A stretch of DNA of 64,000 nt from assembly GCF_003264115.1 (NCBI RefSeq), contig NZ_CP021912.1, forward strand, positions 1,285,001 through 1,349,000, in the 5' to 3' direction. Both the position numbers and the translations under genes were made by a program. This DNA is from Erythrobacter sp. KY5. Lineage in GTDB: Bacteria; Pseudomonadota; Alphaproteobacteria; Sphingomonadales; Sphingomonadaceae. A model generated the notes under the pieces. It searched no databases, had not been told where the DNA came from, and saw only the letters and a program-made list of their open reading frames with translations. This document shows, in pieces, positions 56,389 through 64,000 of the stretch (position 1 is the first letter of the stretch; each line of letters opens with the position of its first letter).

Positions 56389-59300
56389 TTATTGCGGAAG
56401 CGCGCTTCCCGGCACCCAGGGCGCGCCCGCCGCTTCCAGCTCTGCCTCGAAGGCGGGGATGGTGCTCTCGGTTAGCGTGCGCAGACGGTCGCGGATCGCG
56501 CCAAAGTCTGCCTGTGCATAGCCGAACTGCTCGCGTTGCGTTTGCGTCGGACCATAGGTCGACCCGCTCACCCCGAACATCACGCGGCCAAGGCGGCTGC
56601 GCACCGTCGGCTGGGTACGCTCATAGATCGCGTTGCGCGCTTCGTTGCCATTCAGCATTTCGTCGAGCGTGTGCACCTCTGCGCGGATCGCGTCGAGGCG
56701 GTTGTCGAGCGTGGTCGGATCGCCGCCCGGTGCTGCTCTGACTGCCGCAGCCATCAGGCCAACGCGGCGCTCGACATCATCAAGCGTCGATGAGACCGCC
56801 GAAACACGGCGACTGAACGCGGAGATCTCTGCCCAGAACTCGGCTGCGCCAGGCTGTGCCGGAAGCGCCCCTTCGCGAAGCCGTTCGACGGTGAAGGGCT
56901 GTGGGCCGACAAGTTCGGTCGTTTGCCCGCGTACGCGCTTGGACAGCGACACAGTGTACTGACCCGGCGTCACGAGGAAGCCCGACCGCTCCGATCCTTC
57001 GCGCGCTACCGATGTCGATGGGTAACGCAGGTCCCAGTTGACGCGGTGAAAGCCTTTCTTCGCAGGCCCCTGTATCCGGCGAACCACGTTGCCATCTGCA
57101 TCGCGCACGGTCAGCCAGATCGCCGGGTCTTCTTCCTGCAGCTCTGCCGTGAGCGCATCGAAGCTCGGGAACGGCGTATCGTCGCCCGCTTTCACCAACG
57201 GACGCTCGCTCTCCTGCCGAATGGCTTCGAGCGACTGGATGTTCTCGGCAAGATAATAGGTGAAGTTCGCGCCGAATTCGGGGTTGGGAGCCATGTAGTA
57301 GCCATGCCCCTGCGAACCGCCGCGCGAGAAGGCGAGTTCGGGCTTTTCGATATACCACCATGCCTTGCGGCCCGGGAAAAGCATAGCTTCCTGCTCTAGG
57401 CTGGATTCGCTCAGCGTGCGAAGCGGCGAGATGTCATCGACGATGAAGAAGCCGCGTCCAAAGCTTGCGGCGACAAGGTCATCCTCGCGCCGCTGGATCG
57501 TCACGTCACGGAACGAGATGGTTGGCGCATTGCCCGAAAGCTTGGTCCACTTCGCGCCGCCATCGAGGCTGAAGAACAGGGCAAATTCGGTCGCGGTGAA
57601 CAGCAGGTTGGGGTTCACGTGGTCCTGAACCAGACGCCAGACGATGTGGCGGTCGGGAATGTCGCCTGCAATGCTGCGCCATGTGCGCCCGCGGTCGCTG
57701 CTTTTGAGAAGATACGGTTTGAAGTCGCCATATTTGTGATTGTCGAGCGCGACGTAGACGGTGTTCACGTCATGCAGATCGGCGCGAATGTCGTTGACGA
57801 AGGCCGTCGCCGGAACGCCCGGAAGCGAGCCGACTTCGACCCGGCGCCAGTTCGCGCCGCCATCCTCGCTCACCTGGATGAGACCGTCATCGGTGCCGAC
57901 ATAAAGAAGGCTTTCGTTGAGCGGCGATTCCCCGATCGATGTGATCGTGTTGTACTGGCTCATCGCATAGATGTCCCACGGCGCATCCCAGCTCCACTGG
58001 CGGCCCATGACGGGCAGACGCATGCGGTTTTCGTTGCGGGTGAGATCGCCCGAGATCGCAGTCCAGCTGTCGCCGCGATTGTCCGAACGCCACAGGCGCT
58101 GCGAGGCAAAGTAGAGGCGGGTGGGCTCATGCTGGCTGACCCAGATTGGCGAATCCCAGTTCCAGCGCGGAATGTCATCGCCCGGCGCGGGCTGCGGCTG
58201 GATGTTCACCACTTCGCCGGTAATCCGGTCGATCCGGGCAAGGTTCCCCTGCTGCGACTGCGCATACATGATATTGGGATTGCCCGGCTCGGTCGCGGAC
58301 TGGTGGCCGTCACCGCCAAGCGTTACGAACCAGTCGTCGTTGCGAATGCCCTGACGGTTGTCGGTGCGCGACGGACCGCCTTGCGAATTGTTGTCCTGCG
58401 TGCCGCCATAGACATAGTAGAACGGCTCGGCATCATCGACCGCCACCTTGTAGAATTGCGTGATCGGCAGATTGTTGATGAAGCGCCATGTCTTGGTGTG
58501 ATCCCAGCTTTCATAAAGGCCACCGTCAGAGCCGAACATGATGTATTCTGGGTCGGTCGGGTGGAACGCGATGGCGTGATCGTCGACGTGCTTCAGGTCG
58601 TTGTTGAGGCCGTAGAATGTCTTCCCGCCATCGTTCGAAATCTGCGAGGTGTTAGAGACGAGGTAGATGCGGTCGAAGAAGTGCGGGCTGGCATAGAATT
58701 CCTGATAATAGTGCGGTCCGGTGCCGCCGCTGACCGTGTCGGACATCTTGGTCCAGCTCGATCCGCGATTGTCCGAACGCCACACGCCGCCTTCGCGACG
58801 GTCCAGTTCGATTGCGGCATAGACGACGTCGGGCTGCATGGGAGAGATGGCGAGGCCGATCTTGCCTTTGTTGCCGCCGGGAATGCCGCTCTTCAGCTCG
58901 GTCCATGTGTCACCGCCATCTTCGCTGCGCCACAGGCCGGTTTCCGGGCCGCCGCCGATATAAGCGGCGACGGTGCGGTGACGCTGCCACATGGCGGCAT
59001 AGAGTCGGTCGGGGTTGGATGGGTCGATGACGAGATCGCCAGCGCCGGTATATTCGCCAGCGGACAGGACGTTCTCCCAAGTCTCACCGCCATCGGTGGT
59101 TTTGTAGACGCCGCGCTCACCGCCCGGTGACCAGAGCGGGCCTTGCGCTGCGACCCAGACGATGTTCGAATCTTCCGGGTGGACGATGATGTTGCCGATC
59201 CGCTCGGTCCCTTCGAGGCCCTTCTTGGTCCAGGTCTTGCCGCCGTCTTCGGAGAGGTAAATGCCATCACCAAAGCCTGCGTGACGCCCGCCGTGGTTCT

Positions 59301-59652
59301 CACCCGTGCCGACCCAGATGCGGCTGGGATCGGAGGGGTCGAGGCCCAGCGAACCGATTGAATAGGAGCCTTGTCCATCGAACAGGCTGGTCCATGTCGT
59401 GCCGGCATTCTCTGTCTTCCAGACGCCGCCGGAGCCGACCGCCACATACCATGTCGCGGGATCATCCTGATCGATCGCGATGTCGGCAATGCGGCCTGAC
59501 ATGAAAGCAGGCCCGATATTGCGAAGCTTGAAGGCGCTGAACGTGCCGCTCGAAAGGGCGGGTTTCTCTTCAGCCGTATCGTCCTGCGCGATTGCGACCT
59601 GGCCGAGCCCGAAAATGGCAGCGGCGGCTATGACAAGCCTCGAAAATTTCAT
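56389..59652 (-). CDS. Exported BNR/sortilin-like beta-propeller protein
   Basis: Protein of 1087 residues with a signal peptide (ending VAIAQ). At least eight BNR/Asp-box units (SxDxGxTW type) occur between about 60 and 700, for example SEDGGKTWTKKG, RSEDGGDTWTELK, SEDGGANWRR and SSDRGRTWRS. These predict one or two sortilin/VPS10-like or sialidase-type propellers. A C-terminal region (about 770-1080) has a beta domain and a helical tail. Annotated relatives are called glycosyl hydrolase or VPS10-domain protein, but no sialidase catalytic set is visible, so binding or peptide processing is likelier. ATG 59652 is used; the upstream extension lacks coding character. Confidence 0.82.
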   Translation of the reverse strand: MKFSRLVIAAAAIFGLGQVAIAQDDTAEEKPALSSGTFSAFKLRNIGPAFMSGRIADIAIDQDDPATWYVAVGSGGVWKTENAGTTWTSLFDGQGSYSIGSLGLDPSDPSRIWVGTGENHGGRHAGFGDGIYLSEDGGKTWTKKGLEGTERIGNIIVHPEDSNIVWVAAQGPLWSPGGERGVYKTTDGGETWENVLSAGEYTGAGDLVIDPSNPDRLYAAMWQRHRTVAAYIGGGPETGLWRSEDGGDTWTELKSGIPGGNKGKIGLAISPMQPDVVYAAIELDRREGGVWRSDNRGSSWTKMSDTVSGGTGPHYYQEFYASPHFFDRIYLVSNTSQISNDGGKTFYGLNNDLKHVDDHAIAFHPTDPEYIMFGSDGGLYESWDHTKTWRFINNLPITQFYKVAVDDAEPFYYVYGGTQDNNSQGGPSRTDNRQGIRNDDWFVTLGGDGHQSATEPGNPNIMYAQSQQGNLARIDRITGEVVNIQPQPAPGDDIPRWNWDSPIWVSQHEPTRLYFASQRLWRSDNRGDSWTAISGDLTRNENRMRLPVMGRQWSWDAPWDIYAMSQYNTITSIGESPLNESLLYVGTDDGLIQVSEDGGANWRRVEVGSLPGVPATAFVNDIRADLHDVNTVYVALDNHKYGDFKPYLLKSSDRGRTWRSIAGDIPDRHIVWRLVQDHVNPNLLFTATEFALFFSLDGGAKWTKLSGNAPTISFRDVTIQRREDDLVAASFGRGFFIVDDISPLRTLSESSLEQEAMLFPGRKAWWYIEKPELAFSRGGSQGHGYYMAPNPEFGANFTYYLAENIQSLEAIRQESERPLVKAGDDTPFPSFDALTAELQEEDPAIWLTVRDADGNVVRRIQGPAKKGFHRVNWDLRYPSTSVAREGSERSGFLVTPGQYTVSLSKRVRGQTTELVGPQPFTVERLREGALPAQPGAAEFWAEISAFSRRVSAVSSTLDDVERRVGLMAAAVRAAPGGDPTTLDNRLDAIRAEVHTLDEMLNGNEARNAIYERTQPTVRSRLGRVMFGVSGSTYGPTQTQREQFGYAQADFGAIRDRLRTLTESTIPAFEAELEAAGAPWVPGSALPQ

Positions 59653-59729
59653 GTGATTCAGCCCCTCGTACAAAGAACGCGAACGGTTTCTCCCCGGCCG
59701 CGCGCTCGCAAGCTCCAGCCGATGAACGG

Positions 59730-59746
59730 CCAACGAATATCGTTGG
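59730..59746. promoter_or_regulatory. Operator-like palindrome upstream of the BNR gene
   Basis: CCAACGA (59730-59736) and TCGTTGG (59740-59746) are perfect arms around a 3-bp centre, 78 bp before the BNR gene start. Size and spacing fit a repressor or activator dimer site. No cognate regulator is in the window. Confidence 0.45.
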
Positions 59747-59795
59747 TCGTCGCAATTGGCGTCTCGGACAAGAGTGTAACGAAGTTGACCGACAA

Positions 59796-59834
59796 ATCCA
59801 GCCTCAATGTAACACTATATCATTGAGACTGGAT
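59796..59834 (-). terminator. Hairpin after the M14 peptidase gene
   Basis: ATCCAGCCTCAATG and CATTGAGACTGGAT pair over 14 bp with one mismatch and an 11-nt loop, starting 10 bp after the M14 stop. On the - strand it is followed by TTGTCGG, so the T-run is poor. It could instead be part of the BNR gene promoter. Confidence 0.5.
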
Positions 59835-59843
59835 GGCAGGGGT

Positions 59844-62432
59844 TCAATCGTGCTGGTGCTCGCCCGCTTCGTACTCGCCGCGCGGGGCGTCGATCAGGCC
59901 GGAGAAGAATATTGCGTTCATCAGCAGCTTCTCGGTCCCGGCATAGGTGCCCCGGAAGACCGGGTTGTCCGCCATCAGGATGACCGTCCCGCGCCGCACA
60001 CGCTCCGCAACGACCGACGGTGTGCCGCCGATCTCGTCGAGCCGTTTGCGCGAGGCATAGCCCGAAAGCAGCGGGCTCTCGTTATACTGCACCGGAACCG
60101 CATAGGGGTTCCCCTCGGGCCGCATCAGTGTGAAGGCGACGTTGCGATGGACAGGCAACTCGCGGTTCGCATAGCCGAAGCCGAGCGGGTGGCTGGTGTC
60201 GAGGTCGGCTGCAAAGATCGATCCACCGATCACGTCCTGCGCATCTCGAACGGCGAGCTCGGAGAAATTCAGACGCTCGGTCGGCTCTTCGCTTTCGCTT
60301 TCGTCTTTCTCCTCGTCCTCGTCTTTCTTGCGACCAAGGATAGCGCCTTGCGCCCAAAGCGCCGCGCTGCGCGTGGCGATCAGAGTGCCGCCATCCTCAA
60401 TCCAGCCCTTGACCTCTTCGGTCACACCTTCGCTCAGAGCAGCATTGCCGCCGACAAGCACGAGATGCGTGTAGTCACTCCAGGGAAGCGAGCCGAGGTC
60501 ATCCTTCTTGACCAACGTCACGGGCATGCGGTGATTGTGGTCAAGCGTCCACCATACCTCGCCGTAATCGTAGCGTGACAGACCGCCATCATAGGCAAGC
60601 ACCACGCGCGGATTCTCAAGCGAACGGAAAACCCCTGCCGCGCCAAGGTCGCGGCCCGTGTCCGGCGTCGAGCCGGACGATACCGCGTAAACGGGCACTC
60701 CGTCTTCAGCCGCGATGGTCTGCATGATCGCGTGGATGTCGGCTTGCGACGTTTCCTGCCGCGCGAGCGGGACGAAGATCGAGCCGCGACCGAACTGGAC
60801 GTTGCCAGCAGTAGTCGGGAACATCGCTTCCTCCATCGCGGCGCGAGCCATGATGTCCTTTGACAGAATGCGATTGAGCGCGCGCGGCGCGTAGGTGTGC
60901 GACCAGTCGAAGACATAGCCATACTGCGCCCGCTCAGGCGCAGGGGCGCTCTCGAATTCGCCGTCCGCGCTTGTCCCGGCATTGCCGCTGCCGATGCGCG
61001 CATATTCGAGATCGTAAGCGAGCGGGAGCGTCCAGCCAGAGACGTCGTAGAAGATGTTCTCTTCAAATTCGGTGATGCGTTCGAAGATGCCGCGGATCAT
61101 CCGGTTGTTGCTCTGCGCATCGGGCACGAAATAGCTGGTCGAAGCGCGGAAAGTGCGCCCGTCCGCGGTGACGTCCGAACCCAGCCGGGTGACGCGAATG
61201 TCGTGCATGTTGAGCAGGCGAACGAAGCGAGCCGCGCGTTCTGGATCACCCTCGGCAGTGAAGACCCAGCCGCCAGCGCCGCCATTCCTCGCATTCTGGG
61301 CGAAGAAATCGCGCTGGTAGGCGGTGATTTCATTGCGCAGATCGAGCGAGCCCTGAATCGAGGTTAGCGCCGTGCGGAAATGCGTGCGCGCATTGTCGGC
61401 TGTGGTGACGAGGCCGCGCTCGGTCTGGATCGCGCCGCCGCGCGCTGCGCCCGCTTCGAACAGGATGCCCAGAGCACCGTTGATCTGCGGGTAGGTCGAA
61501 CCCTTGCCGATGTAGAAATTGTCGAAGCCTTCCTCGCTGGAATAAAGGCGCGCTTCGCTGTCCATCCATGCGGCATGGCGCTGGGCGATCTGCTTGGTGA
61601 GGTCACGCGCGCGCATCGGGATGAGCGGATTGCGACGCAGCTCTTCGCCGGGGTGGAAGTAGTATGGCGAGGCCGAACCCATCTCGTGATAGTCGACCGA
61701 CACCATCGGCTTCCACCTGTGCCATTCGCTGATCCACGCCTGGCTTTCAGGCTGCGTCAGCAGCAGCCATTGGCGGTTGAGGTCGAAGCCGTAATGGTTG
61801 GTGCGCGCATCGACCCACAAATTGTGCGCAGCATCGTTCGGGTCGGTGTTGTCGGCATAGGACCAGAACTTCTCGACATGATCGACGCGGCGCGAATGAC
61901 CGTCGGGGTTGAAGGCGACGGTGAGCACGATCACTGCATCGCGAAGCTGCGCCTCGATCTCAGGTCCCTGTGCGGCGGCGAGGTGATAAAGCGTCGGGAT
62001 CGAGCCGACCATGCCGGTCGTTTCCGCACCGTGCACGCCCCAGTTGATCCACAGCACCATCGGCGCAGCGCCGGGCGCGGCGTTGCCCTGCGCGCGGGCC
62101 AGGTGGGTCTGGCGAATGCTCTCGATACTCGCGTGGTTCTGTGGGCTGGTGACGGTGAAGGTGAGGATCGGGCGGCGTTCGTGCGAGTAGCCGATCGTTT
62201 CTACCGTGATCCTGTCCGAGCGCGCCGCAAGATCGCGCAGATAGGTGACGAGGTCGCCATATCGCACCGGACGCTCACCAATTTCGTAGCCCGCGCTGTC
62301 CTCAAAGGATGGGATGCTCTCGTCATAGGTGACGCCTGCAACCTGAAAGAATTCGACCGGCTCGGCAGCGGCGGGCACCGCAGCCAACGGCATCGAAAAA
62401 GCGGCAAGGGCGGCGAGAGCGCGGCGCAGCAT
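59844..62432 (-). CDS. Exported M14 family zinc carboxypeptidase
   Basis: Protein of 862 residues. A signal peptide covers about 1-22. The M14 domain covers about 45-370. Zinc ligands are His134 and Glu137 (GVHGAETTG) and His249 (VDYHEMGSAS); FNPDGHSRR and GFDLNRQWL supply substrate contacts. About 450 further residues carry a glutamine-amidotransferase-like/beta region typical of the long bacterial M14 proteins, with an acidic loop (DEEKDESESEEPTE). The exact specificity is unknown. The start is ATG 62432 with GAGGA 6 bp upstream; a TTG two codons earlier is unlikely. Confidence 0.9.
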   Translation of the reverse strand: MLRRALAALAAFSMPLAAVPAAAEPVEFFQVAGVTYDESIPSFEDSAGYEIGERPVRYGDLVTYLRDLAARSDRITVETIGYSHERRPILTFTVTSPQNHASIESIRQTHLARAQGNAAPGAAPMVLWINWGVHGAETTGMVGSIPTLYHLAAAQGPEIEAQLRDAVIVLTVAFNPDGHSRRVDHVEKFWSYADNTDPNDAAHNLWVDARTNHYGFDLNRQWLLLTQPESQAWISEWHRWKPMVSVDYHEMGSASPYYFHPGEELRRNPLIPMRARDLTKQIAQRHAAWMDSEARLYSSEEGFDNFYIGKGSTYPQINGALGILFEAGAARGGAIQTERGLVTTADNARTHFRTALTSIQGSLDLRNEITAYQRDFFAQNARNGGAGGWVFTAEGDPERAARFVRLLNMHDIRVTRLGSDVTADGRTFRASTSYFVPDAQSNNRMIRGIFERITEFEENIFYDVSGWTLPLAYDLEYARIGSGNAGTSADGEFESAPAPERAQYGYVFDWSHTYAPRALNRILSKDIMARAAMEEAMFPTTAGNVQFGRGSIFVPLARQETSQADIHAIMQTIAAEDGVPVYAVSSGSTPDTGRDLGAAGVFRSLENPRVVLAYDGGLSRYDYGEVWWTLDHNHRMPVTLVKKDDLGSLPWSDYTHLVLVGGNAALSEGVTEEVKGWIEDGGTLIATRSAALWAQGAILGRKKDEDEEKDESESEEPTERLNFSELAVRDAQDVIGGSIFAADLDTSHPLGFGYANRELPVHRNVAFTLMRPEGNPYAVPVQYNESPLLSGYASRKRLDEIGGTPSVVAERVRRGTVILMADNPVFRGTYAGTEKLLMNAIFFSGLIDAPRGEYEAGEHQHD

Positions 62433-62594
62433 GGGCAATCCTCGTGAACGTGACTGTTTGAGCCAGCGTCCTGGACAAGACGCCGTGAGTGCTTCTCGCT
62501 AGCTCATGGGCCGCGCAAGTCAAATCCCGATCGAAATGGCCGCTTGATGCGAGCCGCATGCCCGCTATGGTTTCGCCAAAGGGGAAAACAACTT

Positions 62595-64000
62595 ATGCGC
62601 GCATCTTTTATCGCAACCACCGGACTTGCAATGGTTTTTGGTCTTGGAGCCACCGTGCCCGCATCGGCGCAGGACGGTTACCAGACCCCGCCGCCGGAGG
62701 TGACCGATATCGTCACCCGCGCACCTGCACCGCGCGTCTCGATCTCGCCTGATAATGACCTCATCCTGCTGATGGAGCGCGAGGCCCTGCCGCCGGTTGC
62801 CGATCTTGCGCGGCCGATGGAAAAGCTCGCCGGGATCCGCCTCGATGCGAGCGTCAACGATCGTTACGGCACGCGCGACTTTGTCGGCCTGTCGCTTCAG
62901 GACATCGCCACCGGAGAGGTACGCTCGATCGACCTGCCGGCCAATGCGGACATCTCGGACGTCGCGTGGTCCACCGACGGGTCGAAAATCGTCTTCACCA
63001 ACACGCGCGCTGACGCGATGGATGTTCACGTCCTCGATACCGCCAGCGGGCAAGTTACGACATTGATGACCGGGGGAGTGAACCCGGTATTCCAAAGCCC
63101 GACATGGCTGCCCGGCGGCTCGCTTCTGACACTCGCCATCCCGTCCGATCGGGGCGAAAAGCCGATGGAATCGCTCACCCCGCAAGGCCCGGCGATCCAG
63201 GACGCATCAGGCGGCCAGGAAGCGCAGACCCGCACGTTTCAGGACCTGCTCGAAAACCCGCATGACGAGGCGATGTTCAAATGGCTCGCCACCAGCCAGC
63301 CGGTGATCATGGACGCCGATGGCTCGAACATTCGCATGGTGGGCGAACCGCGTATCTACACCAACGTCAGCGCATCGCCCGACGGCCAGTACCTGCTGAT
63401 GGAATGGATCAGCGAACCGTTTTCGTACCAGGTGCCGTGGTATCGCTTCCCGCACACAAGCGCGGTCTTTACGATGGACGGCGACCTCGTCTCCACAATC
63501 GTCGAACAGCCGCTTGCCGACGCTCTACCCGTACAGGGCGTCGTCACCGGAAGGCGCAGCATCCAGTGGCATCCGGGCGAAGATGCAATGCTGATGTGGG
63601 TTGAGGCGCAGGACGGCGGCGATCCGAGGACCGAAAGCGACAATCGCGACAATGTGCTCGCCTTCGAGGCCCCTTTTAGGGGTGAGGGCAGAGTGCTCGC
63701 ACGGCTCGAAGACCGCGCATCGGGCGCGATGGGGATTGAGGGGACCGACGACCTCATCGTCTACGAATATGACCGCGACACCCGCGAGCTTCGCCAGACA
63801 CTGGTCGATGTGCGCGACGGCGAAGCGGCGCGCGAGATCGGCCTTCGCAACATTCAGGATGCGTACAACGATCCCGGCAGCCCGCTGATGACCACCAACG
63901 AATACGGCAAATATGTCGCTCGAAACGTTGACGGCAAACTGTTGCTGACCGGTTCTGGTGCGACACCGGAAGGGCTGCGCCCGTTCCTGAGGCGTTTCGA
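62595..64000 (+). CDS. S9 family peptidase (prolyl oligopeptidase-like), 5' part
   Basis: Begins at ATG 62595 (AAAGGGGAAAA upstream) and stays open to the window end, giving about 468 residues. A signal peptide covers about 1-26 (VPASAQ). The rest is a seven-bladed-type beta-propeller with SPDNDLILLMERE, AWSTDGSKIVFTNTRAD, SPDGQYLLMEW and later blades, as in exported S9 peptidases (glutamyl/prolyl-type). The alpha/beta-hydrolase domain with Ser, Asp and His must lie beyond the window, so activity is inferred. It is divergent from the M14 gene with a 162-bp gap in which I see no clear site. Confidence 0.85.
   Translation, partial: MRASFIATTGLAMVFGLGATVPASAQDGYQTPPPEVTDIVTRAPAPRVSISPDNDLILLMEREALPPVADLARPMEKLAGIRLDASVNDRYGTRDFVGLSLQDIATGEVRSIDLPANADISDVAWSTDGSKIVFTNTRADAMDVHVLDTASGQVTTLMTGGVNPVFQSPTWLPGGSLLTLAIPSDRGEKPMESLTPQGPAIQDASGGQEAQTRTFQDLLENPHDEAMFKWLATSQPVIMDADGSNIRMVGEPRIYTNVSASPDGQYLLMEWISEPFSYQVPWYRFPHTSAVFTMDGDLVSTIVEQPLADALPVQGVVTGRRSIQWHPGEDAMLMWVEAQDGGDPRTESDNRDNVLAFEAPFRGEGRVLARLEDRASGAMGIEGTDDLIVYEYDRDTRELRQTLVDVRDGEAAREIGLRNIQDAYNDPGSPLMTTNEYGKYVARNVDGKLLLTGSGATPEGLRPFLRRF

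Noticed and set aside
57619..59130. 503-codon open frame antisense to the BNR protein
   Set aside because: The BNR frame contains regular Asp-box motifs and a signal peptide; the antisense frame shows neither start context nor family features.

Overview
The window looks like the chromosome of an alphaproteobacterium of the order Sphingomonadales, most likely an Erythrobacter-like member of Erythrobacteraceae. The evidence is GC-rich coding DNA, the gene order of the division/cell-wall cluster ending in ftsQ-ftsA-ftsZ with a long acidic FtsZ linker, the obgE-proB and ybjN-like-proC neighbourhoods, and a run of exported peptidases typical of these marine oligotrophs. I saw no tRNA, rRNA, CRISPR array, insertion sequence or prophage.

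Layout. 1-12963 is the dcw cluster on the + strand: murF (3' part), mraY, murD, ftsW, murG, murC, murB, ddl, ftsQ, ftsA, then ftsZ behind a 225-bp gap that carries a consensus DnaA box and a GANTC site. Most joints are ATGA/GTGA overlaps, so this is one translationally coupled unit for peptidoglycan precursors and divisome assembly. 13066-17966 holds a TPR/SPOR protein, a YbjN-like protein, proC, a Bax-inhibitor-1 family membrane protein with a good terminator, and a poly-proline lipoprotein. 18012-20224 is a cobalamin riboswitch and the BtuB-type receptor it should control. 20239-23453 is obgE (start buried in a perfect 14-bp inverted repeat), proB and an SDR epimerase. 23464-28016 on the - strand is an assimilatory sulfur operon (cobA, DUF2849, sulfite reductase, DUF934, cysH) followed by a small secreted protein. 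28116-32970 holds mscS, a cystathionine lyase, a mercaptopyruvate sulfurtransferase and a Pro/Thr-rich membrane protein. queF lies at 33134-33607, ahead of a strong bidirectional terminator.

The most unusual region is 33690-52265. A - strand operon encodes a two-partner-secretion pore (TpsB), a roughly 3,520-residue TpsA exoprotein and an exported TPR-CHAT (caspase-like) protein. TpsA contains roughly 420-residue mega-repeats, nineteen 39-residue tandem repeats, a late cysteine pair and an acidic Ser/Glu tail. Divergently, a coiled-coil protein is coupled to a GAF-GAF-PAS class III adenylate cyclase. A CHAT protein with a signal peptide, co-transcribed with its presumed giant substrate or partner, is the best candidate here for an undescribed system.

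The last 12 kb (52273-64000) encodes exported peptide-degrading or peptide-binding proteins: a DUF885 protein with a degenerate metal motif, gamma-glutamyltransferase, a PepSY-TM protein, a BNR/sortilin-like propeller protein, an M14 carboxypeptidase, and the start of an S9 prolyl oligopeptidase-like gene cut by the window edge. Together they suggest periplasmic scavenging of peptides.
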